Shown here one piece after another: positions 13,854 to 22,465 of a stretch of DNA of 37,733 nt. Source of the DNA: Bacteroidales bacterium (lineage in GTDB: Bacteria; Bacteroidota; Bacteroidia; Bacteroidales; Tenuifilaceae); contig JAQUJY010000020.1 in assembly GCA_028680705.1 (NCBI GenBank), forward strand, positions 1 to 37,733, in the 5' to 3' direction. The translations under genes were made by a program, and so were the position numbers. Position 1 is the first letter of the stretch. Each line of letters starts with the position of its first letter. The notes beneath the pieces were generated by a model. It was not told the DNA's origin and made no database searches. It saw only the letters and a list, made by a program, of their open reading frames with translations.

Positions 13854-16100
13854 TTATAATTCAAGTCTAATTCCCAAGAATAAACGGATTGGATCTTGTG
13901 GCGATCCAACAAAAAGTTCACCCGCTCCTAGGGTTGGGTTATAGTATTTTGCATTAGTAAGATTTACAACTTTAACCAGAATTGAGCCCTTAAACTTATC
14001 GTTGTTAATTACCCTGTACGATGCAGCAAGGTTAACCAAAGTAAATCCGTCAACTTTTAGTGGGTCGCCGTTTTCATCAAAAAGTACATGTAGTGATTCT
14101 GACCTATTTATTACTCGAGCAGAAAGGTTAATATTATTCACTTTCCACGCAAGTTCTGCTTTAATTGTATTTTTTGCCGAGAAAGGAATTGGCTTCCCGT
14201 CAATATCGCCATCGGAGTATATATATGAGAGATTTGTATTAACAACCGATTTACCAAAATTTATTTTGTAATCGCCCCTTGCAGTAAAACCGTATGTATT
14301 GGAACTTCCTTTATTTATAGGCCTTTCTACGTAATCGATAGGGATATTATGGAATGTTTCGCCAAAAAAACCTTCAATAATAATGAGGTTATCGATTTTA
14401 TTATAGTAACCGTTTGCTGAGAAGATTAGGTTTTCGGAAACACTAACTGTTGACCCAAGTTCAAATGAGTTAAGCTTTTCTGATTCTAAATTAGGGTTAG
14501 ACAAATGCCAGAAGGGACCTACTAATCCGGTTACCCCACCAACGTCGGTAGTTGGCAAAAATGCTCCGTAATGCTGGTAACCCGTATAAGGTGATGGAGC
14601 AAGATATGCCTGACCGTAAAGGAGTTTAAAGTTAAGATTCTTAGTTGGCATGTAAGTAAGCCCTGCTCTTGGGTTAATAGTTAAACCATACCTAGTGTTA
14701 TAATCAATTCTACCTCCAATAGTAAGGCCTATTTTCTCATTAAATAAACTTTGAAATTGAAGAAAACTACCATAGTTCTGATAATTAAGGTAATAGAAAT
14801 CCTGTTTAATGGTTAAATCGTTACCAAACTGATCGTAGATATTAGTTCCCAAATAGTGAATATTCTGCAAATTTGCAGCACTATTAACATCAAATTTAAA
14901 TGGGAGGTCACCAGAATTGGGAAGCGAGTTTATATACTCGAACGATAAACCACCAATTACTGAAATGTTATCCTTTATATTCCATGTTAGTTGCTCTTCG
15001 AATTTTGTGTTGCTTTCTTTTGCATACTTATAGCCATCCATGTATGAAGTAAAGGTATTTAAAAACTTCGATTCGGGTTTAAGCTCATGTATCCCATGCG
15101 ATAGTGTAGTTTCAATCCCAAATTTTTTGTTTTCAGTTATGTAGTCGTTCTTTAGGTAAAATGATGTAATTCCAATATTATAGGTAGCATCCTTATCGAA
15201 AATATTGTACTCAGGTCTTCCTCCTGCCGATGAGTTGTGCGATTCAAAGTTTTTCATTACACCCATTTCAAAGCCCTTGTAGTTAAGTCGAGCATGAAGA
15301 AAATATGCATTGGTTGGCGTTTCAAAATCAACCAAAGGTGCGCTTACAATAATGTTATCTGAACCAGGTTGAGGAGCTAAAAGAACTTGTCCACCATTTT
15401 GCTGGTATTGGTTATTAAACCAAGCATACTCAACTGGATATTCCTTTGGAAAGTTTGGTTCCTCGGAGTGGTAGTACTTTCCTGTTAAGCTATACTTAAT
15501 ATCGCCCGTCTTTCCTCCAAGACTTATATTGTTCTCAGTAGTGTTATACGAGCCATAGCTTGTACCAACCTCAATTCCGTTGAAATCTTCGCCACCTTCT
15601 CTGGTTATAATATTAACTATTCCCGAGAATGCATCGGCACCATAAAGTGCTGAGGCTGGGCCTAATATTACCTCTACCCTTTTTGCATTCGCAATTGAGT
15701 AGTTATTTGCAATTACATGTGGCGTACCAACCACGGAACTAACTCGTATACCATCGAGCAAAACAACAAACTTGTCGTTTCCAGAAATTCCCCTGAAAGA
15801 AAAATGGTTCGAAGTTTGGGTAACTGCTCTACGTTGAACTTCAATGCCTGGAATATCCTCAAGTGCCTCTTCAAGATTGATGTAACCTCTCGATCTTATT
15901 TGTTCTGCCGTTATAACAAAAATCGTCGCTGGAGCTTGACTGATATTTTGAGTACTTTTAGATGCGGTGGTAATCTGTACATTCAGCAACTCTTCAAGCG
16001 ACATGTCAATGTAATTTTCCGAGTCCTCCTGTGCTTGTATATACGATAAGGGGGCAAATACTGTTGCAAGTACAACAAATAGAGTAAAAATCTTTTTCAT
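13854..16100 (-). CDS. TonB-dependent outer-membrane receptor
   Basis: 748 residues. A signal peptide (MKKIFTLFVVLATVFAPLS...QAQ) is followed by DMSLEELLNVQITTASKSTQ, the usual start of TonB receptors without the extra carboxypeptidase-like N-domain seen in SusC proteins. The plug (about residues 45-170) shows APATIFVITAEQIRSRGY, LEEALEDIPGIEVQRR and VEVILGPASALYGADAFSGI. The rest is a 22-strand barrel ending in LFLGIRLEL. No SusD partner is adjacent, so a metal chelate, vitamin or small-molecule substrate is more likely than a glycan (inference). Its upstream region carries a palindrome that overlaps a promoter box. Confidence 0.94.
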   Translation of the reverse strand: MKKIFTLFVVLATVFAPLSYIQAQEDSENYIDMSLEELLNVQITTASKSTQNISQAPATIFVITAEQIRSRGYINLEEALEDIPGIEVQRRAVTQTSNHFSFRGISGNDKFVVLLDGIRVSSVVGTPHVIANNYSIANAKRVEVILGPASALYGADAFSGIVNIITREGGEDFNGIEVGTSYGSYNTTENNISLGGKTGDIKYSLTGKYYHSEEPNFPKEYPVEYAWFNNQYQQNGGQVLLAPQPGSDNIIVSAPLVDFETPTNAYFLHARLNYKGFEMGVMKNFESHNSSAGGRPEYNIFDKDATYNIGITSFYLKNDYITENKKFGIETTLSHGIHELKPESKFLNTFTSYMDGYKYAKESNTKFEEQLTWNIKDNISVIGGLSFEYINSLPNSGDLPFKFDVNSAANLQNIHYLGTNIYDQFGNDLTIKQDFYYLNYQNYGSFLQFQSLFNEKIGLTIGGRIDYNTRYGLTINPRAGLTYMPTKNLNFKLLYGQAYLAPSPYTGYQHYGAFLPTTDVGGVTGLVGPFWHLSNPNLESEKLNSFELGSTVSVSENLIFSANGYYNKIDNLIIIEGFFGETFHNIPIDYVERPINKGSSNTYGFTARGDYKINFGKSVVNTNLSYIYSDGDIDGKPIPFSAKNTIKAELAWKVNNINLSARVINRSESLHVLFDENGDPLKVDGFTLVNLAASYRVINNDKFKGSILVKVVNLTNAKYYNPTLGAGELFVGSPQDPIRLFLGIRLEL

Positions 16101-16166
16101 AGGGTTAAGTTTTAGTGGGTTTGTTAAATTTAAAAAAAATATATTGCTTCACTGTTATTTTCCGAA

Positions 16167-16189
16167 GATGATATATATCATCAAATATA
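16167..16189 (-). promoter_or_regulatory. Receptor promoter with overlapping palindrome
   Basis: The minus-strand -7 box TATATTTG (complement of 16182-16189) fits TAnnTTTG. Immediately downstream in the direction of transcription is a perfect 16-base palindrome, GATGATATATATCATC (16167-16182), which would cover the start of transcription. This is a natural place for a repressor. No clear -33 box. Confidence 0.4.
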
Positions 16190-16590
16190 CTCTCTCTATG
16201 TTATTAAAAAAAATCTTCAGCCTGAAAAGAACTTTTAAAGGATTGAAAGACTACCTAACAATGTGCTATCAGCATTGTCTGGCAAGGTTAAACGTATTCA
16301 ATTAGAAAACGCTCCTTGCACTATTACTGATTGTCAGCCTGATTGTGCGTAACTTATTTATCGGTCAATGAGGTTTTTATTAAAAAGCTGATTTCAAACG
16401 GCTAATAAGATTCTCGCTTCTTGAATTATGTTGGGCAATCTTTGGAAGTTATTGGTACAAAATGGAAGTTTTAAAGATTTCTGATATAACATGCAAAACG
16501 GTACTTGTAAAAACCAACGTTAACCAAACCGAAGAGATTGACCTGACGGGTTTTTTGTACTCTGTGCAATTATTTATTTCGTTGTCCCTC

Positions 16591-16620
16591 CTCGAAATGA
16601 CGGGAAAGAACAGATTGCTT
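16591..16620 (-). repeat. Dispersed intergenic repeat, copy 2 (inverted)
   Basis: CTCGAAATGACG (16591-16602) is the reverse complement of the CGTCATTTCGAG block at 13519-13530, and AGATTGCT (16612-16619) is the reverse complement of AGCAATCT at 13569-13576. The order of the blocks differs from copy 1, as if different units of a larger array were sampled. Confidence 0.5.
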
Positions 16621-16761
16621 CCAAATAACGTGAGTTTCACAGCAATGATGGGAGGAGACTATTCTCGTTTTTGCTTAGTTGACATATATTCCATTACCCA
16701 TTTTTATACGTAATCTATTTTTAGTAATTTAACGCACAAAACAAAAGCGCAATTGCTAAAT

Positions 16762-19476
16762 ATGACCTTTGATAATCAGGACAATAAGAGTAGTAAGCAT
16801 TTTGCTGTGCAATCCAATGCTGTTAATCTGAACGAGATTATCAGTAATTGTGGAGGGAGCATATACATTGTTCAGGACAATAAGGTCGTTTTTCATAATC
16901 CCCAGTTTCTCCAGCTACTTGGCTATAGCTCTGACGAGATAGCTAGCATTAGCTTTATCGACATTGTACATTCAAAGGATAAGAAGTTAATCAACCTACT
17001 TTTTACTAATAACTATAGGGAGATTAGTCAGAAACGCTCCAGATCGTATACTTTTCGTGCGTTGCACAAAAATGGTGATATGCGCTGGTTAAAATCCAAT
17101 GTATCACTAATTACTTGGAACGGTAAGGCAGCCCTGCTCGACAACTGTTTCGATATATCCCAGCAAAAAGAGTTTGAGGATAAACTGGTAGAGGAAGAGC
17201 AAAATTTTCGGCTATTGGTGAACGGCTTCGAGGATATGGTATTTATTATCAGCAAGCGAGGCATTATAATGCAAGCCAATCGAAGTGTATATAACCGATT
17301 GAACTTTCGCGAACACCAAATAGTACTTAGAAACCTTGCCAGCTTATTCTCTGCTGATAAGCGCGACCAGGTTCGCAATAGTGTTTCCAAAGCTTTTCTT
17401 GGTAAACGGGTAAATATAGGTACAGAGCTAACCAATGCTGATAGTAAAATAATTCCTGTTGAAATTAGGTTATTCAAAGGCAATTGGAGCCAGAAAGAGG
17501 TGGTGTTTGCAATTTGTCAAGATATTACAGCCCGCTTAGAGGCCGAACAGACAATTAAACTCTCTGAGGAGAAATTCAGTAAGGCTTTTGAGAACAATGC
17601 CATAATGATGACCATAACTGCGTTTAAAGACGGCCGTTTTATTGATGTTAATGAAACCTTCCTTAAAACTACTGGATTTAGTAAGGAGCAGGTTATTGGT
17701 AAAAAATCTAATGAACTTAATCTGTTTGCCAACATAAATTTTAGTGAGCAGCTTAAAGAGAATGTCTTAAGTCAAGGAGGCGCACGCGACCTTGAGACAG
17801 TCATGGTTATCCCAAGTGGAGCGAGGCTTATTATAAACTTTTCAATGGAACTCATCGACATACAAGAAGAACTTTGTCTGTTAACCATTATGACAGATAT
17901 AACCCAGAAAAAACAGGCCGAGGAGCGTATAATGTTGAGCGAGCAACGGTTTCGTCAACTGGCTCACCTACTTCCAGAAAAAGTTTTTGAGGCTAATGAT
18001 AAAGGTTATATCACTTTTGCAAACCAATACTTACAATCCTTTTTTGGCTACACTAATCAATCTATTCAGGATGGCCTTCATATCTCAGACCTTTTCTGTA
18101 GCACAAGCAAAAAGATAATCACTAAGTATTTAAATGAGAGCAAAACAACATTAGAACTACCTTCCATTGAACTAAATGCCAGAAAGGCCGATGGTACTTG
18201 TTTTCCTACGCTTACCCATATAACATCTGTGGTAGAAAAGGGTAAATTGAATAGGTATATGGGGGTAATGGTCGATATATCAGTTCGTAAAGAGCAAGAA
18301 CTCGAGTTGATAAGAGCAAAAGAGGCGGCAGAGGATGCATCAAAGGCAAAAGAGCAGTTTCTTTCTACAATGAGTCACGAGATACGTACGCCCATGAATG
18401 CCGTTATTGGCATGACAAATATTTTGCTTCAGGATAATGCAATGGACTACCAGATAGATCATTTACGAGCGCTCAAACTCTCCGCCGAAGGTCTTATGGC
18501 ATTGCTAAACGATATTCTGGACTTCAGCAAGATTGAAGCGGGTAAACTTAAAATTGATAAATCGGCAACCAGTCTTAAAGAGTTAGCACAAGCAGTATGG
18601 AATGTGAATAAACATATTGCAAACAAAAAAGGCATTGACCTGGTTCTCGATTTTGATGATGCAATTCCTGAGAACGTTTTGGCCGATAGGGTAAGGCTAA
18701 ACCAAGTACTTGCGAACCTTATCTCAAACTCCATTAAATTTACCGAGAAAGGGAAAATTACCATTACATTTAAACTTGCTAAGGAAACTGCTAGAACCGC
18801 TTCCATATTTTTCTCTGTTGCCGATACAGGTATTGGTATTCCCATTGAGAAGCAAAAGTTGATTTTCGACGAGTTTACGCAGGCAAATCATCAAACAACT
18901 AGAGAACACGGTGGAACGGGCTTAGGATTAGCCATTTCGCAAAAATTAATCACGTTGCTAAAGGGTACAATTGGGCTGAAGAGTGTACCGGGCAAAGGGG
19001 CAGAATTCTTCTTTACGCTTACTTTTACAAAATCGAGCGCTAAGCCTAAAACAACTAAAATTGGACAAACGGAAATATTAACAATTGGGTTAAATAACGG
19101 TAAACCATATAAAATACTTGTTGTTGAGGATAATGAAATTAATTCCTTTATTGTTATTAAATTCCTTAAGGATTGGGGAATCCATACTACACTGGCGGAA
19201 AATGGTCAGATTGCACTCGATATTTTACAAAACGATGATTTTGACCTAATACTAATGGATCTCGAGATGCCCGTAATGAGTGGATACGATGCAACCAAAG
19301 CCATTCGTAAGCTAAAGGATAATGCTAAAAATTCCATTCCAATTATTGCCCTTACCGCATCGGCTATGCTTGATGTTCAGCATAAAATTTTTAGCCTTGG
19401 AATGAATAGTTTTATTCTTAAACCATTTAATCCATCGGAACTTAAGAATAAAATTGCTGAACTGCTCATGGGTTGA
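16762..19476 (+). CDS. Soluble hybrid sensor histidine kinase with four PAS domains
   Basis: 904 residues from the ATG at 16762; a TTG three codons earlier is less likely. Domain order: PAS about 22-140, 145-265, 270-390 and 395-515 (each ending in a DITxxxxxE-type linker, as in DITARLEAEQ and DITQKKQAEE); dimerisation helix with phospho-acceptor His539 in SHEIRTPMNAVIGM; ATPase domain with NLISNSIKF, DTGIGIP and GGTGLGLAIS; receiver domain from about 785 with acceptor Asp833 in LILMDLEMPVMSGYDA and the Lys of LKPF. No membrane helix or signal peptide, so it senses a cytoplasmic cue. No separate output regulator is adjacent; signals probably leave by a phosphotransfer protein elsewhere. Confidence 0.95.
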   Translation: MTFDNQDNKSSKHFAVQSNAVNLNEIISNCGGSIYIVQDNKVVFHNPQFLQLLGYSSDEIASISFIDIVHSKDKKLINLLFTNNYREISQKRSRSYTFRALHKNGDMRWLKSNVSLITWNGKAALLDNCFDISQQKEFEDKLVEEEQNFRLLVNGFEDMVFIISKRGIIMQANRSVYNRLNFREHQIVLRNLASLFSADKRDQVRNSVSKAFLGKRVNIGTELTNADSKIIPVEIRLFKGNWSQKEVVFAICQDITARLEAEQTIKLSEEKFSKAFENNAIMMTITAFKDGRFIDVNETFLKTTGFSKEQVIGKKSNELNLFANINFSEQLKENVLSQGGARDLETVMVIPSGARLIINFSMELIDIQEELCLLTIMTDITQKKQAEERIMLSEQRFRQLAHLLPEKVFEANDKGYITFANQYLQSFFGYTNQSIQDGLHISDLFCSTSKKIITKYLNESKTTLELPSIELNARKADGTCFPTLTHITSVVEKGKLNRYMGVMVDISVRKEQELELIRAKEAAEDASKAKEQFLSTMSHEIRTPMNAVIGMTNILLQDNAMDYQIDHLRALKLSAEGLMALLNDILDFSKIEAGKLKIDKSATSLKELAQAVWNVNKHIANKKGIDLVLDFDDAIPENVLADRVRLNQVLANLISNSIKFTEKGKITITFKLAKETARTASIFFSVADTGIGIPIEKQKLIFDEFTQANHQTTREHGGTGLGLAISQKLITLLKGTIGLKSVPGKGAEFFFTLTFTKSSAKPKTTKIGQTEILTIGLNNGKPYKILVVEDNEINSFIVIKFLKDWGIHTTLAENGQIALDILQNDDFDLILMDLEMPVMSGYDATKAIRKLKDNAKNSIPIIALTASAMLDVQHKIFSLGMNSFILKPFNPSELKNKIAELLMG

Positions 19477-19530
19477 TGAACTATTTATTATCCCAATCCG
19501 TTACTATACAAATCCACATTTTTGTAGAAT

Positions 19531-20007
19531 ATGATTAAAGCAATTATTTTTACTTTACTAGTTACCCTAAACGGTTTTGATTCAAAAGGGAATGATACGA
19601 TTCCTGAAATGAATAGAACCATTGTTGAATACGTTAACAGCGTTATGGATACGCAGGTAGACAGGGGTGAGTGTTGGGATTTAGCCCGTCGTGCACTAAA
19701 CAAGGTAGATGCATCATGGGATGGTGTGTACAAATATGGTAGCGTTGTGAACTATAAAAAAGATCCTGTTTACCCTGGAGATATTATTCATTTTAAGAAT
19801 GTTACCATAAAGCAAACCGAGGGTCTTACAACTACCACCCAAACCATGGAGCAGCATACGGCAATAGTGCTAAAGGTTTATGCTGTTGGGATTTACGAGT
19901 TGGCTCACCAAAACACCAATTTTTCTGGTCGAAAGGTAGGTACAAGTCCAATTGACCTGAATGGGCTGGTAAGGGGTAAGATAACCGTTTATCGACCAAC
20001 AAAATAG
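19531..20007 (+). CDS. Cysteine-peptidase-fold protein (CHAP / BBC1-AIM3-like)
   Basis: 158 residues. A hydrophobic start (IIFTLLVTLNGF) may be a weak signal peptide. VDRGECWDLARRAL places Cys48 in front of a helix, HTAIVL supplies His109 and ELAHQN a third polar pair (His126/Asn128), the order expected of NlpC/P60-CHAP-like papain folds. The GECW-D-LA string resembles the cysteine-proteinase-fold domain named after fungal BBC1/AIM3, from memory of the family. PGDIIHF is the usual strand before the His. Activity and substrate are unknown. It is 54 bases after the kinase and 11 bases before the thioredoxin-like gene. Confidence 0.6.
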   Translation: MIKAIIFTLLVTLNGFDSKGNDTIPEMNRTIVEYVNSVMDTQVDRGECWDLARRALNKVDASWDGVYKYGSVVNYKKDPVYPGDIIHFKNVTIKQTEGLTTTTQTMEQHTAIVLKVYAVGIYELAHQNTNFSGRKVGTSPIDLNGLVRGKITVYRPTK

Positions 20008-20018
20008 TTTGATTCATT

Positions 20019-21392
20019 ATGTACACTAAAATAATTGCTCTCTTACTCCTTCTGTCCTCTTCATTCAGCTTATTTGCCCAACCCATAGAGATTTCCGTTA
20101 AGGTGCTTCAGGCTTTTTCTGATCAGGCAAAACTTTATAGGTATACTGGTACAAGCACTCAACTCGTTGATTCGGCATGGCAAGAAGCACCAGGAACTTA
20201 CAGGTTTTTTCTTGATTCAACTTATGTTAAGGGTTTATATAAGATTAATGTTGGCAAAAATATTTCGTTTGATATTGTTGTGGGTAATGAACCTTTGATA
20301 GATATAAGTACGGTAGTTTACGCTCCCGACGATAGCCTTAAAAGTGAATTTTCCTACGAGAATAGGGTTTATTGGCAATACGAAAAGCATCAGAAAAGGC
20401 ATAAGCAACATCTGTGGCTACTCAACTCTCTAATTGGATTTTATGCCGATTCATCAAGTTTTAAAACCACAATCCAGAGGGAAATTGAACTACAAGAATT
20501 GTCACAGCATAACTTTGCCGAGCAGTTGGTAGGTCAGCATCCAAATTTGCTTGCAAGCAAATTGATAAGGCTTGAGCAAAATCCTGTTTTAGCCAAATTA
20601 TTGCAATTTAAAGAGTTGCATAAGCAAAATCTTGCGGTAACCTGGTGGAGGGATATCGACCTTACTGATGCTGCAATTTTAAATGCGCCAGCCTTAAATT
20701 CGCGCCTATGGTCGTATATTGAAACTTTTTTTAACGAAGATTTCGACAAGGAGGAGCAGGACAGTGCTTTTATTAATGGAATAGAACAGCTAATGGCACT
20801 CGATATAACAAAGAATTTAAAGGCAGAGTTTCGTAATAATCTAATAAAGGGCTTTCTCAACTCCAGCTATCCATCTGTAACTGAATATTTAGAGACCCAA
20901 TCATTTGGAACCCTGTTACCAATACGGCAAAAATCTGCTGCTGATTTAATTTCACAAGGGCCAAGTACTAAGGTTGGTGATAAAGCCTATAATTTTGAAG
21001 TGACTCTAAAGGATGGTTCTAGGGTTTATATTTCTGATATTAATGCTGAATATATTCTCGTTATTTTTTGGTCCTCTTGGTGTCCTAACTGCATTGAAGC
21101 TTTACCTCGAATTAGCGAGTACTATAATCAGTATCATTCAAAGGGCTTGGAGGTGATTGCAGTTTCGCTTGACGATGATCATGATGCAGACCTTTGGAGC
21201 AGTTACATTGAGAATCTTGGTCTTAACTGGATAAACATAAGAGAGCCCTATGCGATAGGAAACGAAATCTTCTATATGTATAAAGTAGAGGAAACCCCTA
21301 TGATGTTTTTGCTTTCAAAAGACCTAACCATTGTATCGCGCCCAGCAACTCGTAGGCAGCTTAGGGCGCGATTAAGAAAGGTTTTTAACTAG
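20019..21392 (+). CDS. TlpA-like thioredoxin-family protein with long N-terminal domain
   Basis: 457 residues. A signal peptide (MYTKIIALLLLLSSSFSLFAQ, residues 1-20 plus Q) sends it to the periplasm. Residues about 310-457 are a TlpA/ResA-type thioredoxin domain: VGDKAYNFEVTLKDGS, then WSSWCPNCIEALPRI with redox Cys355 and Cys358, and EETPMMFLLS with the cis-proline-like position (TP). The first about 300 residues are helical and do not match a family I know; many Bacteroidota TlpA proteins have a DUF4369-like domain there and EISVKVLQAFSDQAKLYRY is consistent with that. Likely a disulfide reductase in the envelope. 11 bases after the peptidase-fold gene. Confidence 0.88.
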   Translation: MYTKIIALLLLLSSSFSLFAQPIEISVKVLQAFSDQAKLYRYTGTSTQLVDSAWQEAPGTYRFFLDSTYVKGLYKINVGKNISFDIVVGNEPLIDISTVVYAPDDSLKSEFSYENRVYWQYEKHQKRHKQHLWLLNSLIGFYADSSSFKTTIQREIELQELSQHNFAEQLVGQHPNLLASKLIRLEQNPVLAKLLQFKELHKQNLAVTWWRDIDLTDAAILNAPALNSRLWSYIETFFNEDFDKEEQDSAFINGIEQLMALDITKNLKAEFRNNLIKGFLNSSYPSVTEYLETQSFGTLLPIRQKSAADLISQGPSTKVGDKAYNFEVTLKDGSRVYISDINAEYILVIFWSSWCPNCIEALPRISEYYNQYHSKGLEVIAVSLDDDHDADLWSSYIENLGLNWINIREPYAIGNEIFYMYKVEETPMMFLLSKDLTIVSRPATRRQLRARLRKVFN

Positions 21393-21432
21393 TAAATATC
21401 AATTTGAATAAAATATTCTAATAAACATTTCT

Positions 21433-22437
21433 ATGAATCTACATATTAGTAACATAAGGTTATACTTTTTGCTTTGTTTTTTGTTTGTTTCTATAGCCTT
21501 TACATCGTGTATCCCTTATAAACCTATTGGTATACAAACGCTAAAGCCTGCAGAGTTGAGTTTACCTAAAAACTTTTCTCAACCCGTTATTGTTGCCGGA
21601 CTCTATAAAGGTATCAAAGGCGTTGAGGAGAGTATGGCACAGGCTGCAATTGATAGTACTGCTGCTTTAGAGGCTGTACTGGTTTTAACAGAGACTCTTT
21701 ACCAATCGCCTTTATTTGCCGAGACAGAAATACCCGTTGTTATAAATTATAGAGAGGATACCTCGAAAACTATCATTGCTTATGATTGGACTACTATCGA
21801 TTCCATAGCTAACGATAACAATGCTGATTTGGTAATATCGCTTGAGTATATGAAATTAACTCCCGATGTTGATTCTTACTCATACTGGGATGGATCACTA
21901 AACGCATACTACGGTTATTTAACCTATAAGGTTTATGCGTATTGGAGGGTTTACGATCCTTATACAAGGAAAATAAATGCAGCATATCTTTACCGAGATA
22001 CGCTTACGTGGGAAAAATATGATTATACATCTGTTAAGGTTGGCTATCAGCTACCAGGCTTTTTCTCGGCTGCATCGTATTGTGGATATGCTGCTGGTGT
22101 CGATTATGCAGGTATGATTGCACCCTCGTGGATGGACGAAAAACGTGTTTACTTTGCCAAGGGATCAAAGGAAATGCGAAAAGCCCAAGGATTTGTCAAA
22201 GAGAACATGTGGTTCGATGCAGCAAGCCAATGGCAGCAGGTTATCAAAACAGACAGTTCTAAGCCAAAGTTGTGCGCCCAGGCTGCATTTAACCTAGCGC
22301 TTGCCAATGAGATTTCAGGTAATTTTGATGTGGCCAAAGAGTGGCTCAATAAATCGGAAGAGTACTATAAAATTCCTGAAATCGAATGGTATAGAAAAAT
22401 CCTAGATTATAGAATTAGGGTTATGGATAAGCTATAA
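21433..22437 (+). CDS. DUF6340-like lipoprotein
   Basis: 334 residues. A lipoprotein signal ends in FTSC with Cys27-region lipobox (FVSIAFTSCIP). The start of the mature part, IQTLKPAELSLPKNF, and the spacing of hydrophobic strands resemble the Bacteroidota family DUF6340 (recalled, not searched). The C-terminal 90 residues have tetratricopeptide-like helices (KENMWFDAASQWQQVIKTD, then AAFNLALANEISGNFDVAKE). Probably anchored to a periplasmic membrane face. 40 bases after the TlpA-like gene and 28 bases before the protease, all on one strand. Function unknown. Confidence 0.75.
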   Translation: MNLHISNIRLYFLLCFLFVSIAFTSCIPYKPIGIQTLKPAELSLPKNFSQPVIVAGLYKGIKGVEESMAQAAIDSTAALEAVLVLTETLYQSPLFAETEIPVVINYREDTSKTIIAYDWTTIDSIANDNNADLVISLEYMKLTPDVDSYSYWDGSLNAYYGYLTYKVYAYWRVYDPYTRKINAAYLYRDTLTWEKYDYTSVKVGYQLPGFFSAASYCGYAAGVDYAGMIAPSWMDEKRVYFAKGSKEMRKAQGFVKENMWFDAASQWQQVIKTDSSKPKLCAQAAFNLALANEISGNFDVAKEWLNKSEEYYKIPEIEWYRKILDYRIRVMDKL

Positions 22438-22465
22438 ATCTACGTGTTTAAACAATCTAAAAAAC

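Larger units (their letters stand above)
16101..16761. other. Divergent intergenic region, receptor / sensor kinase
   Basis: About 660 bases without a supported gene. It holds the receptor promoter and palindrome (16167-16189), an inverted repeat ACAATG/CATTGT (16258-16263 and 16273-16278) and the second dispersed-repeat copy (16591-16620). The open frames at 16449-16713 have no family features and run through the repeat. I looked for a cobalamin or TPP riboswitch signature upstream of the receptor and saw none. Confidence 0.45.

Noticed and set aside
16101..16461. Cobalamin or thiamine riboswitch upstream of the TonB receptor
   Set aside because: I looked for the B12 box and the TPP CTGAGA core on the minus strand and saw neither.
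16449..16713. Overlapping open frames on both strands upstream of the hybrid kinase
   Set aside because: They cross the second repeat copy, have no domain features and no support for a start.
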